13,083 nucleotides of DNA from Lachnospiraceae bacterium. GTDB taxonomy: Bacteria > Bacillota > Clostridia > Lachnospirales > Anaerotignaceae. Positions 6,082 through 13,083 of this stretch are shown piece by piece. Made by a program: the position numbers and the translations under genes. The notes beneath the pieces are model-generated. The model worked only from the letters and a program-made list of their open reading frames with translations, ran no database searches and had not been told where the DNA came from. The stretch is taken from positions 1 through 13,083 of the forward strand of contig JAQVIB010000028.1 of assembly GCA_028695945.1 (NCBI GenBank), written 5' to 3'. Position 1 is the stretch's first letter, and each line of letters starts with the position of its first letter.

Positions 6082-6909
6082 TTATAAAAAAGTTTCAGGC
6101 TCTGCTCTGCGTTGAAATTCTTCCTCCAAATCTTTCTTATGATACAAGTAGTTTTCATCATCGTAGTATTTTGCCTTTTGAGGACATTTTTTTATACATG
6201 CCCCACACTTAATACAAATACCTGTAACCTCACTTACGTTTTCACTACTTATAGACCCCATAGGACAGACCTTTACACAAATACCGCAGTTATTACACTT
6301 TTCGTTGGTTTTTGGCTTAACCTTGCGTATATCTATTATATTTTCTTTCATGTCACGTGGCTTATAATACCCTCTTATAGAGTCTTCTCCCTTTACCTTA
6401 ACTGGAACATTCTGAAAATTACCACTAATTATTTTGTTTGCAATTTCACTTGCAAATTCAGTTGCAACCTCTAAATCCTTTTCGTCTGGCCTGTTTTTTC
6501 CAAGAATTTCCGAAAAAGAATGCTCTCCAACAAATGCACCAGCAGCAATGGCATTAAATCCATTATCTTGCAAAATATTTCTAAGTTCAACCAATGCATC
6601 ATCATAATTTCTGTTTCCAAATAAAACGACTGGTACTGCAACAGCCACCCCACCAACTACTGTTGAAAGGTATTTAAGAAGAACATTAGGTACTCGCCCT
6701 GCATAAACTGGTACCCCAAAAATAACAATATCAGTTTCGGTAAACCTATGCACCTCATTCCTTACCGTAGGTGGTGTAAAATTCAATGTATGTATTTCTA
6801 ATTTAATATTTTCGGATAGTTCCTTTGCAATATGTGTAACAATCTTTTTTGTTGTTCCAGTTGGGCTAAAGTACATTGCCCATACCTTTTTATATTTCAA
6901 GCCAATCAT
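6082..6909 (-). CDS. EFR1 family flavodoxin-ferredoxin fusion protein
   Basis: This 275-aa soluble electron carrier combines a flavodoxin-like domain (about 8-165) with two C-terminal [4Fe-4S] clusters. The FMN phosphate loop is SPTGTT (15-20), followed by FGVPVYAGRVPN and a GNRNYDDAL segment typical of this family. The iron-sulfur ligands are Cys205/208/211/215 and Cys232/235/238/242, both C-x2-C-x2-C-x3-C, as in bacterial 2[4Fe-4S] ferredoxins. The layout matches the EFR1 family of anaerobes; its members are thought to move low-potential electrons, but the partner here is unknown. Start choice is uncertain: GGAAGG abuts the ATG at 6909 with no spacing, while a TTG three codons later (6900) would have a 9-nt spacing and still keep the whole first beta strand. 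It is monocistronic, with its own promoter and terminator. Confidence 0.88.
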   Translation of the reverse strand: MIGLKYKKVWAMYFSPTGTTKKIVTHIAKELSENIKLEIHTLNFTPPTVRNEVHRFTETDIVIFGVPVYAGRVPNVLLKYLSTVVGGVAVAVPVVLFGNRNYDDALVELRNILQDNGFNAIAAGAFVGEHSFSEILGKNRPDEKDLEVATEFASEIANKIISGNFQNVPVKVKGEDSIRGYYKPRDMKENIIDIRKVKPKTNEKCNNCGICVKVCPMGSISSENVSEVTGICIKCGACIKKCPQKAKYYDDENYLYHKKDLEEEFQRRAEPETFL

Positions 6910-6957
6910 CCTTCCGTTTAAATACCAACTTATTTTTTAATAACTGTTGCCTATACA

Positions 6958-6986
6958 ATTATACTGAAGTTTGTGCTATATAACAA
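6958..6986 (-). promoter_or_regulatory. Promoter of the EFR1 family gene
   Basis: On the minus strand TTGTTA (6981-6986) is 17 nt from a perfect TATAAT (6958-6963). The predicted leader is about 45 nt. The -35 box overlaps the edge of the hairpin that ends the upstream GGDEF-EAL operon, so the two transcription units are packed tightly. Confidence 0.6.
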
Positions 6987-7016
6987 GGGTGCATTTCCCA
7001 AATGAGATGCACCCTT
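6985..7016 (-). terminator. Terminator of the fapA / GGDEF-EAL operon
   Basis: A perfect 10-bp stem (AAGGGTGCAT with ATGCACCCTT) has a 12-nt loop. On the minus strand it is followed by an imperfect T-tract, GTTATAT. It lies 56 nt beyond the EAL protein stop codon. The plus-strand side is also T-rich, but no plus gene needs it. Confidence 0.6.
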
Positions 7017-7072
7017 AATTTTAATTATATTTATTAATACATATGGAACTACCTGCCATTTAGGAAATTCTC

Positions 7073-8572
7073 TTAGAAAATCATTTCTTCAAATTTATTC
7101 ATATCACAGGCCTCACCATAAAGATCACCCTGCACTGCCTCACATTTAAGCTCTGCAAGCAATTCTTCATCAGCTTGTGTTTGAACACCCTTAGCACAAG
7201 TAGAAATATTTAGTTCTTTACTAAATTCAATTAAATTTTTAAGACCCATCTTAACCCTTGCAGAACGTTTTGCAACCTCCAAATATTCACTTGTAATCTT
7301 TATCCTATCCAACTGATAATTATAAAGAATGGACATTGGTGAAGACGGTTCAAACCTGTCTACACAAATTAAAAAGCCCTTGTCATGATAACTCTGAATA
7401 ATTTCTAAAATTTCCATGTTTTCTTCAGCTAGTAAATTGGCACGTATTTCAAAACCCAAAAGCATTCTGGGTACACTGTATCTTTGTGACAATTCAAAAA
7501 TCTTCTCCATAAACTTGGTTTCATATAAATCGTGCTGAAAAATGTTAATCCATATTGGAACAGGCATACGTTCACTTGCAACCCATTTATTTATTTGTTT
7601 ACATGTCTCTTCAAATATATATAAATCTAAATCCAAAATTTTCCCATTCAATTCAAGAAGCGAAACAAAATCCTTAGCACGTACAAGCCCTGCTGTTGGG
7701 TGTTCCCACCTTGCAAGCATCTCAGCACCGCACACCGTTTTCTCATCAATATCGTATTGAGCCTGAAAATATGGTTTAATTTCTTTTTTCTCGAATGCCT
7801 CTTCAATATCAGACATCATTTGCCTTTTTTGTATAATCTCACTTTTCATTGTATCATCGAAAAATTGGTATCTTAAATTTCCTTTATGGTTTGCTTTGGT
7901 TAATGCAAGGTTGCACATATTGAAAATTTCATCAAAATCTGCTTCCTCTCCTGTTATTTCGTATATTCCGCCGTAAAATTTGCAGGTATATGAGTACTTT
8001 AATCCTTCATCCCTTACTCTTGTTTCCTCAATTTTACTCAGCATATTAACAAAGCGTTCTACTACCGTTTCACGTTTCTCACTTTTAATCAACAAACCAT
8101 ATGTACTGTTAGATATACTGCATAACATCTCTCCTTCATCAATCTCTTCGGAAAGCTTTTCTGCCACATTCTGGTACATCAATTCTCTTGTTTCTTGCCC
8201 AAACAAGCTGTTAGTTTCCTCAAAATCGTCAATTGCAAGCATTATATATGAATATCCCTTGGCTTTATCGTCCAATCCATTTATATATTCATCCATATAT
8301 GCCTTGTTTGGCAATTGCGAAGCAACATCATAATAAAATACCTGCTGTACTTCATGATGATTTTTTCTAAACTGAAAAAAGAAGTAAACTGCTGCAATGA
8401 AGCACACTCCAGCCAACACTTCCACGGCCATAATACCTGTACCGCCTTCTGTATTCTGCACGGTTTCGATTTGCCCTTGTGCTGCAAATGCCGCCTTGGG
8501 TAACCCTGCACTTACCATTCCCAAAATGGTAACTATACTGCAACGAGACAATATATTATTTTTAATGTCCAT
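7073..8572 (-). CDS. Membrane-anchored GGDEF-EAL protein with degenerate catalytic sites
   Basis: This 499-aa protein has an N-terminal signal-like segment ending AAFA-A (about 30), a short outside stretch of about 15 residues, one membrane helix (about 46-68) and cytoplasmic GGDEF (about 75-240) and EAL (about 260-499) domains. The fold markers YYDVASQLPNK and AIDDFEETN show a diguanylate cyclase-like domain, but the GGDEF signature is replaced by SNSTY (154-158). In the EAL domain Glu284 (EML for EAL), Asn343, Glu375, Lys425 and Gln481 are kept. The DDFGTG loop reads DRFEPS (second Asp is Arg406) and AEGVET reads AKGVQT (Lys461 and Gln464 replace two Glu). Metal binding, and so cyclic-di-GMP hydrolysis, is probably lost; a binding or scaffold role is likely (inference). 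The ATG at 8572 follows AAGGAGG; an in-frame TTG upstream lacks such a site. It is the second gene of an operon with fapA, 40 nt apart. Confidence 0.87.
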   Translation of the reverse strand: MDIKNNILSRCSIVTILGMVSAGLPKAAFAAQGQIETVQNTEGGTGIMAVEVLAGVCFIAAVYFFFQFRKNHHEVQQVFYYDVASQLPNKAYMDEYINGLDDKAKGYSYIMLAIDDFEETNSLFGQETRELMYQNVAEKLSEEIDEGEMLCSISNSTYGLLIKSEKRETVVERFVNMLSKIEETRVRDEGLKYSYTCKFYGGIYEITGEEADFDEIFNMCNLALTKANHKGNLRYQFFDDTMKSEIIQKRQMMSDIEEAFEKKEIKPYFQAQYDIDEKTVCGAEMLARWEHPTAGLVRAKDFVSLLELNGKILDLDLYIFEETCKQINKWVASERMPVPIWINIFQHDLYETKFMEKIFELSQRYSVPRMLLGFEIRANLLAEENMEILEIIQSYHDKGFLICVDRFEPSSPMSILYNYQLDRIKITSEYLEVAKRSARVKMGLKNLIEFSKELNISTCAKGVQTQADEELLAELKCEAVQGDLYGEACDMNKFEEMIF

Positions 8573-8612
8573 CCTTTGCCTCCTTAATTTTCGCAGCAAC
8601 TTCTTAATATCA

Positions 8613-10256
8613 CTACTGCAAAATACCTACTTTGTCGCCATTTTTGTAAACTGTACACCTAAACTTAACATCTGTGTTTCTGTACATAAGACCATCAATA
8701 TTTATATGCACATTGCTATGCATAGTACCTTCAACATATACGCGTCCTTCCGAACGATTGTTTAATTGTGAAGATATTAAGCTAACCTGTGCCATTAAGT
8801 TTGTTATTTCAGCTTCTAATTGTCTTTTTGCTCCCATCATTTTCAAAACTTTTTTTCTATTTTCAATTGGGCTGCCTTCTGCCTTACCGCTATTAATAAG
8901 CCCAATAATTGTATCCAGATTTTTAATACTTTCATCATTTTCTGCTATTTTAGCATCCAAATCCATTTTTTGGCTAGTCAAATTAAATGGTCCAACTATT
9001 TCTATTGCTGTTGGAATATTAGACTCATTTCCTAACTGATTAGCACGTACATTTTGGTTAACCTTGCAATAGCCGCCTATAATACGACCGCCTCTGCCCG
9101 TTGCATTTATACTTCCACCACACTCAATATTAGAATTTATTACGGAATCAACAGTTATATCCTGCTTTACTTTAACTTCTGCCGCCTGTAAATAACCTAC
9201 TATTAGGTTTCCATTTGCTAAAATTCGTCCGCCTTTTCCATTTACGCCCTTTTTAATTGAAATGTCACCGTCAGCCTCTAAATTTACATTTTCCTCAACA
9301 CTACCATAAATTATTATGCTTCCTCCAGACTGAACAGAAAATCCCTCTCGCACATCACCCTTAATTGTAACATCACCAAAAAATTTTATATTGCCTGTAG
9401 AATAGTCTACATTTTCAACCAACATTACATTTTTTACAAAAACTTTTGTTCCTACTCTTTTGGCATTTCCATCACAGGCTGCAAACAATTGTAATTTATC
9501 CTCAGATAAATAAGTGTTTTCCCCGTTAGGTGGTGGCAACGGCTTTCCTTTTTTGCCTGGAATAACCGCACCATAAACATCACAACCGTCAACTGCTTCT
9601 GTAGGTGGAATAATATCACAAAGCAATTCGTCTTTAGCAACTTGATAAATTGTACCAAAATTTTTGTAGTCTTTGTCTTCCTTTTCATCAACTTCTTTTT
9701 TATTTTTAAGTTCAAAATGACAAACTAAATCACCATCAATACCATCCACAGGTCGAGTTCCTTCTGCAACTAAAAAAACAATTCCATATACCGGAAACTT
9801 AGCCAGGCGTGTTATATATTTTTCTTGAATACCCTGTTTAATACCAAACTCTTCAAGGCTTTTTAGAATATCTTCTTCAGTTAACGTTTTACCATTTGGC
9901 CCTGGTGCAGACAACTTAATTTTCGCCTTCATCCTATCATCGTCAACCAATATATTAACCAATGCCGACTGACCCTCAAACTTGAAAAGCTCTTCTTTTT
10001 CTACATTTTCTAAAGAAATACCATCCATTGTTGGCATAGGCATCTTTTCATTACCTTCTGTAGAATAAAGCGATTGCTGCCATAGTTTTTCCTTTATCAT
10101 AGCTTCAGCAGATTTAGCAGGAGGTACTGTTGTTTCTCTATCTGCTTCATCCGTTTCTACTTCTTTAACGCCGCTAAGACCCACTTCTTTTAATACTGGG
10201 TTATTTAAAATACCTTTGTCCAATGCTTCACTCTGTGCATTTTCCTTTTCTAACAA
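8613..10256 (-). CDS. fapA: FapA family (DUF342) polymer-forming protein
   Basis: This 547-aa protein belongs to the FapA/DUF342 family, cytoplasmic proteins named for flagellar assembly in some bacteria; their biochemical role is poorly known. Seen in the sequence: an acidic, poorly ordered N-terminal stretch (1-75), the FapA N-terminal domain (about 85-280), a repetitive right-handed beta-solenoid with repeated G-x-I/V turns (about 285-410, for example GDVTIKGDV and GGSIIIYGSV), a coiled coil (about 425-498), and a final solenoid-like cap (500-547). I take the TTG at 10256 as start; a purine-rich A8G6 tract ends 6 nt upstream and supplies the ribosome binding site. No flagellar or chemotaxis genes are in the window, so the symbol is by family only. 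It leads the operon that continues into the GGDEF-EAL gene, with no terminator in the 40-nt gap. Confidence 0.85.
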   Translation of the reverse strand: MLEKENAQSEALDKGILNNPVLKEVGLSGVKEVETDEADRETTVPPAKSAEAMIKEKLWQQSLYSTEGNEKMPMPTMDGISLENVEKEELFKFEGQSALVNILVDDDRMKAKIKLSAPGPNGKTLTEEDILKSLEEFGIKQGIQEKYITRLAKFPVYGIVFLVAEGTRPVDGIDGDLVCHFELKNKKEVDEKEDKDYKNFGTIYQVAKDELLCDIIPPTEAVDGCDVYGAVIPGKKGKPLPPPNGENTYLSEDKLQLFAACDGNAKRVGTKVFVKNVMLVENVDYSTGNIKFFGDVTIKGDVREGFSVQSGGSIIIYGSVEENVNLEADGDISIKKGVNGKGGRILANGNLIVGYLQAAEVKVKQDITVDSVINSNIECGGSINATGRGGRIIGGYCKVNQNVRANQLGNESNIPTAIEIVGPFNLTSQKMDLDAKIAENDESIKNLDTIIGLINSGKAEGSPIENRKKVLKMMGAKRQLEAEITNLMAQVSLISSQLNNRSEGRVYVEGTMHSNVHINIDGLMYRNTDVKFRCTVYKNGDKVGILQ

Positions 10257-10262
10257 CGCCAG

Positions 10263-10276
10263 CCCCCCTTTTTTTT
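10263..10276 (-). promoter_or_regulatory. A8G6 homopolymer ribosome binding site of fapA
   Basis: On the minus strand eight A are followed by six G, then 6 nt (CTGGCG), then the TTG start. The G-run has to serve as the Shine-Dalgarno sequence. Slippage in either run would change its strength or spacing. Confidence 0.55.
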
Positions 10277-10408
10277 AATATTTTAATAGAATATAACCAA
10301 ATTTATGCCATAAATTAGGCATTTACTTATCATCTACCCTATTTTCATGTATTTTCAACTATTTTCTGTAAATAAAATCCTTATTTTTATACGTACCCAG
10401 TTACTTTT

Positions 10409-10437
10409 ATTATACCATCTTATGAAAAGCAAGTAAA
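10409..10437 (-). promoter_or_regulatory. Promoter of the fapA / GGDEF-EAL operon
   Basis: On the minus strand TTTACT (10432-10437) is 17 nt from a perfect TATAAT (10409-10414), which is preceded by TGG and so is an extended -10. The predicted transcription start is near 10402. Confidence 0.6.
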
Positions 10438-10576
10438 CTGTAACCTTCGTTTTAACTCAATATTGTTATAATCTTCATTTTTCGACCTAAAACAGGGGCA
10501 AAATATTCGTTTTTATATATATTTTTAACAAAATTTTGCAAATTACTCAACAATCTTACTTATTCTGTATAAAAAA

Positions 10577-10640
10577 ACCTCCAAGTTATATTTACATCAA
10601 CTTTTTTAAGAGGATGCACATAAATATACAACTTTGAGGT
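10577..10640 (-). terminator. Long terminator of degV
   Basis: Arms 10577-10594 and 10621-10640 pair over about 17 positions: ACCTC, one A-G mismatch, AAGTT, a 2-nt bulge, then ATATTTA. An inner GCATC/GATG stem can form in the loop. On the minus strand the stem ends in GGAGG followed by TTTTTTT, a strong U-tract. It begins 24 nt after the degV stop codon. Confidence 0.75.
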
Positions 10641-10663
10641 CCTGAAATTCGCACTTTTAAAAT

Positions 10664-11524
10664 TTAAACACTTGCAAAACCCGAAATACCAATTGCTCCT
10701 TCACCGCCATGAGTAGACATTACACAGCCTGTATGCAAAATAACAACCTTTTTAAAACCCTGTCCAATAAAATATTTCTTCATATTTTCTATAACATCTT
10801 CATCCGCACCAATGGCATACATAATGTAAATAACCTCACGGTTAAGTTCTCTGCTTTGCACAAATTCTTCTGCGAACCTATACGCAACTCTTGCCATTGA
10901 ACCCCTGTATTTTTTTGTAGCAATAAGTTTCCCATCAACAATATCTATACGAGGCTTTATTCGTAAAATTGATGCACCAATAGCCGCTGCATTAGATACC
11001 CTTCCGCCTGCAACTAGATACTCCAAGCGGTCTGGCACAAAACCAGTAACAATACGAGGAACATATGATTTAATTTTTTCTGCCAACTCTTCTGCCGTTG
11101 CTAGTGGATTTTCGTCCCTAAGTTTCACCGCAAGCATCGTTAAATTCCCTGCACCTCCAGATACATTTTTGGAATCTATAAGGTGCACACTTGCACTTTT
11201 GCAATCTTCAATTCCTATTACTGCATTTTGGTAAGTGCACGAACATTCTGAAGAATAACCTATATGGATAATAGATGACCCCGGATTTTCTTTTGCTATC
11301 TCTTCAAAAAACGCAGTAAACTCTGATGGATTTACAGCACTTGTTTTTGGCACGTGCTTTGTTTTTTTAAAATAATTGTATATATACTGCACGGGTATCG
11401 TTCCGTCTGCAAATGTTTCTGTTTCAAAAACAATATGCATAGGAATAATATAAACACCGTGTTCAGCAATCATTTCCTCTGTTAAATCAGAACAGCTTTC
11501 GGTTGTTATAATAATTTTATTCAT
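10664..11524 (-). CDS. degV: DegV family fatty-acid-binding protein
   Basis: This 286-aa protein has the full DegV fold of two alpha/beta domains that hold one fatty acid molecule. In Firmicutes such proteins (FakB type) present exogenous fatty acids to the kinase FakA for phosphorylation. Seen in the sequence: the N-terminal IIITTESCSDL, the lipid-pocket segment TSAVNPSEF (61-69), SSECSCTYQNA (91-101), DSKNVSGGAG (117-126), the central EYLVAGGRVSNAAA and the C-terminal HTGCVMSTHGGEGAIGI with His272. Length and motif order are normal for the family. The ATG follows GGGAGAG. It is monocistronic, with its own TTGACA promoter and a strong terminator; no fakA gene lies in the window, and several DegV paralogues per genome are common. 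The bound lipid is not known. Confidence 0.92.
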   Translation of the reverse strand: MNKIIITTESCSDLTEEMIAEHGVYIIPMHIVFETETFADGTIPVQYIYNYFKKTKHVPKTSAVNPSEFTAFFEEIAKENPGSSIIHIGYSSECSCTYQNAVIGIEDCKSASVHLIDSKNVSGGAGNLTMLAVKLRDENPLATAEELAEKIKSYVPRIVTGFVPDRLEYLVAGGRVSNAAAIGASILRIKPRIDIVDGKLIATKKYRGSMARVAYRFAEEFVQSRELNREVIYIMYAIGADEDVIENMKKYFIGQGFKKVVILHTGCVMSTHGGEGAIGISGFASV

Positions 11525-11570
11525 AGTTCTCTCCCGATAATATATACTTCATCATGTAGTTTCCAATACT

Positions 11571-11599
11571 ACTTTAATATTCTGCCGTATATTTGTCAA
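11571..11599 (-). promoter_or_regulatory. Promoter of degV
   Basis: On the minus strand a consensus TTGACA (11594-11599) is 17 nt from TAAAGT (11571-11576). The predicted leader is about 40 nt. I see no clear terminator between the glycerate kinase stop and this promoter, so some read-through into degV is possible. Confidence 0.55.
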
Positions 11600-11692
11600 G
11601 AAAATTCCACAATGCCTTTTCTTTTTTCCCACCAGTTGTAACAACTTTAAACAAAATCAAATCCCTTCCGCTCTTTTAAGCTTAATTACGCC

Positions 11693-12829
11693 TCAATTTC
11701 CGTAAGTAAAACTAATTACTTGTCTAACCAACGCTGTAATATTTTTTTTAGCCGTAGCATTTTCCATGGATTCATTAAGACACATAGCCCTGTTTGCAAT
11801 GCAAAAAATTCCGTCTATTCCCTCTTCATTGCATTTAACTGCATCATCAGTTACACACCCAGCAATAGCCAAAACCTTTGCACCATGTTTTTTCCCACGT
11901 CGTGCAACGCCTACCGGTGCTTTACCCATAGCTGTTTGGGCATCAATGCTTCCCTCACCTGTAACTACAAGGTGGCTTCCCTGAACTATGCTATCAAAAT
12001 TTATCTCATCAAGAACAATTTCAATGCCCGATTCCAGTGTGCTGTTAAGGAAAGCTATAAAGCCAAATCCCATTCCTCCTGCCGCACCTGCCCCTGGGAA
12101 ATTCCGTTGGTCATTTCCAAATGTTTTGTGAACAACATCCGCAAGATTGCTAAGCCCTGCATCAAGAATTTCTACAAGCTTAGGTGTTGCACCTTTCTGT
12201 GGACCATAAATTGCAGATGCCCCAAGCTTTCCGCAAAGAGGATTGTTTACATCACAAGCAATTTTAAAGGAACAATTTTTAAGCTCTGGCATTGCAGTTT
12301 TGCAGTCAATATTTGCAATTGAACCTAATTCACCGCCGCCAAAACCTATTTCCTTTCCACTGTAATTTAAAAATCTGATCCCAAGTGCCTGAAGCATTCC
12401 TACACCACCGTCGTTTGTTGCACTGCCGCCTATTCCAATAATAAATTTTCTACAACCTTTTGAAATAGCGTCTTTAATAACCTCACCTGTGCCATAAGAA
12501 GTAGCCTTTAGCGGATTCAAATCTTCCTTTTTTACCAACGTAATTCCAGAAGCACCAGCCATTTCAATAACTGCTGTATCTCCACTGCCTATTATTCCAT
12601 ACTTGCAATTAACTTTTCCTCCAAGTGGTGCTGTAACCAAAACTTCTTCGTACCTGCCTTGCATTCCTCTTACAAGGGCATCAACTGTGCCCTCTCCGCC
12701 ATCTGCCAAAGCAAGTACCTTCACATCTGCATCTGGCTTGGCTAAAAGTATTCCGTCTCTAACGGCCTCTCCTGCCTCTATAGATGAAACACTTCCTTTA
12801 AACGAATCCACCGCAACAACTACCTTCAT
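11693..12829 (-). CDS. Glycerate 2-kinase (GarK/GlxK family)
   Basis: This 378-aa enzyme phosphorylates D-glycerate with ATP; the GarK/GlxK group (PF02595) makes 2-phosphoglycerate, feeding glycolysis. Seen in the sequence: DSFKGS (8-13), the ADGGEGT block (42-48), GIGGSATNDGG (132-142), ACDVNNPLCG (191-200), the glycine-rich GAGAAGGMGFG (about 246-256) and TGEGSIDAQT (290-299). All are hallmarks of the family, and the length is typical (about 375-385 aa). The start is fixed by GGAGG 6 nt before the ATG. The galactose mutarotase gene lies 45 nt upstream on the same strand, with no terminator and no good promoter between them, so the two are probably co-transcribed. No genes for glycerate uptake or tartronate metabolism are seen, so the source of glycerate is not clear. 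Confidence 0.95.
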   Translation of the reverse strand: MKVVVAVDSFKGSVSSIEAGEAVRDGILLAKPDADVKVLALADGGEGTVDALVRGMQGRYEEVLVTAPLGGKVNCKYGIIGSGDTAVIEMAGASGITLVKKEDLNPLKATSYGTGEVIKDAISKGCRKFIIGIGGSATNDGGVGMLQALGIRFLNYSGKEIGFGGGELGSIANIDCKTAMPELKNCSFKIACDVNNPLCGKLGASAIYGPQKGATPKLVEILDAGLSNLADVVHKTFGNDQRNFPGAGAAGGMGFGFIAFLNSTLESGIEIVLDEINFDSIVQGSHLVVTGEGSIDAQTAMGKAPVGVARRGKKHGAKVLAIAGCVTDDAVKCNEEGIDGIFCIANRAMCLNESMENATAKKNITALVRQVISFTYGN

Positions 12830-12874
12830 ATTGTTCCTCCAGATTTTAATTTTATAACAATAAAGCTATTACTT

Positions 12875-13083
12875 TTATACGCTGAAAAACTTGAACATAG
12901 TTTTGTGCTTATATACGTCACCTTTTTTTAGCACAATCGACGGAAAATGTTCAAATGCAGTTGCATTTGGAAAAGCCTGGGTTTCTAAACAAAAACCACT
13001 CCTTTTGTTATAAACTGCACCATTTTTTCCAAGAACCTCGCCGTCTAAAAAGTTTCCACTGTAAAATTGAACTCCTGACTGTG
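12875..13083 (-). CDS. galM: Aldose 1-epimerase (galactose mutarotase), C-terminal end only
   Basis: Only the last 68 codons are in the window; the gene continues past the right edge. Mutarotases interconvert the alpha and beta anomers of sugars such as glucose and galactose. The visible part contains GVQFYSGNFLDG, then the conserved segment KRSGFCLETQAFPNA, whose Glu is the catalytic base in GalM proteins, then HFPSIVLKKGDVYKHKTMFKF, the usual C-terminal strand pair. The stop codon is at 12875-12877. A family-level call is safe; the sugar preference cannot be judged from this fragment. The glycerate kinase gene follows 45 nt downstream on the same strand. Confidence 0.92.
   Translation of the reverse strand, partial: QSGVQFYSGNFLDGEVLGKNGAVYNKRSGFCLETQAFPNATAFEHFPSIVLKKGDVYKHKTMFKFFSV

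Larger units (their letters stand above)
10257..10576 (-). other. fapA leader and AT-rich intergenic region
   Basis: The roughly 400 bases between the fapA start and the degV stop contain no convincing gene. They hold the A8G6 ribosome binding tract, a small ATGCC/GGCAT hairpin (about 10305-10322), the fapA promoter and, on the degV side, a long terminator. The fapA leader of about 145 nt is long, but I do not recognise a riboswitch; the conserved blocks of the GEMM cyclic-di-GMP class are absent. The stretch 10440-10570 is featureless AT-rich sequence. Confidence 0.5.

Noticed and set aside
6112..6474. Plus-strand open frame opposite the EFR1 gene
   Set aside because: It lies entirely antisense to a gene with clear flavodoxin and ferredoxin motifs and has no ribosome binding site or recognisable product. 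The same applies to the other long antisense frames, such as 11720-12322 opposite glycerate kinase.
10277..10402. Cyclic-di-GMP or other riboswitch in the fapA leader
   Set aside because: The leader is long and the operon is related to cyclic-di-GMP by domain, but none of the conserved GEMM blocks and no strong multi-stem fold are visible.

Overview
The window is AT-rich DNA from a spore-forming, low-GC anaerobic Firmicute, most likely a member of Clostridia. The evidence is the sporulation regulator SpoIIID, strong AGGAGG-type ribosome binding sites with frequent TTG starts, an EFR1-type flavodoxin/ferredoxin fusion, a DegV protein and a FapA/DUF342 protein. I cannot name the genus from sequence alone. 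There are ten complete protein genes and one partial gene at the right edge. I see no rRNA, tRNA, CRISPR array, insertion sequence or integrase.

Layout, left to right. Bases 1-243 have no recognisable gene but hold five consecutive, mutually different hairpins. Bases 244-3438 form a redox/iron block: a thiol-disulfide flavoprotein reductase (minus), a ferritin (minus) and, divergent from it, a peroxiredoxin (plus). The ferritin and peroxiredoxin promoters share one 287-bp intergenic region. Next comes a stand-alone spoIIID (minus), separated from the peroxiredoxin gene by a shared terminator. Divergent from spoIIID is a large exported SGNH hydrolase (plus), whose N-terminal half resembles phage tail-associated modules. 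It converges on an EFR1-family flavodoxin plus 2[4Fe-4S] protein (minus) across a bidirectional terminator.

The right half is entirely on the minus strand. A FapA/DUF342 gene leads a two-gene operon with a membrane-anchored GGDEF-EAL protein. The signature residues of both its cyclic-di-GMP domains are broken, so it looks like a sensor or scaffold rather than an enzyme. Then follow degV, with its own promoter and a long terminator, a glycerate 2-kinase, and the 3' end of an aldose 1-epimerase gene that probably shares a transcript with the kinase.

Working together (inference): reductase, ferritin and peroxiredoxin fit oxygen/peroxide and iron defence in an anaerobe. FapA plus the dead GGDEF-EAL protein look like a surface or motility regulatory pair. 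Glycerate kinase and mutarotase are ordinary sugar metabolism. The points most worth following up are the doubly degenerate GGDEF-EAL protein paired with FapA, the exported phage-tail-like SGNH protein, the five-hairpin cluster, and the tandem TTGTTAA repeat over the peroxiredoxin promoter. I see nothing that amounts to a clearly new multi-gene system.
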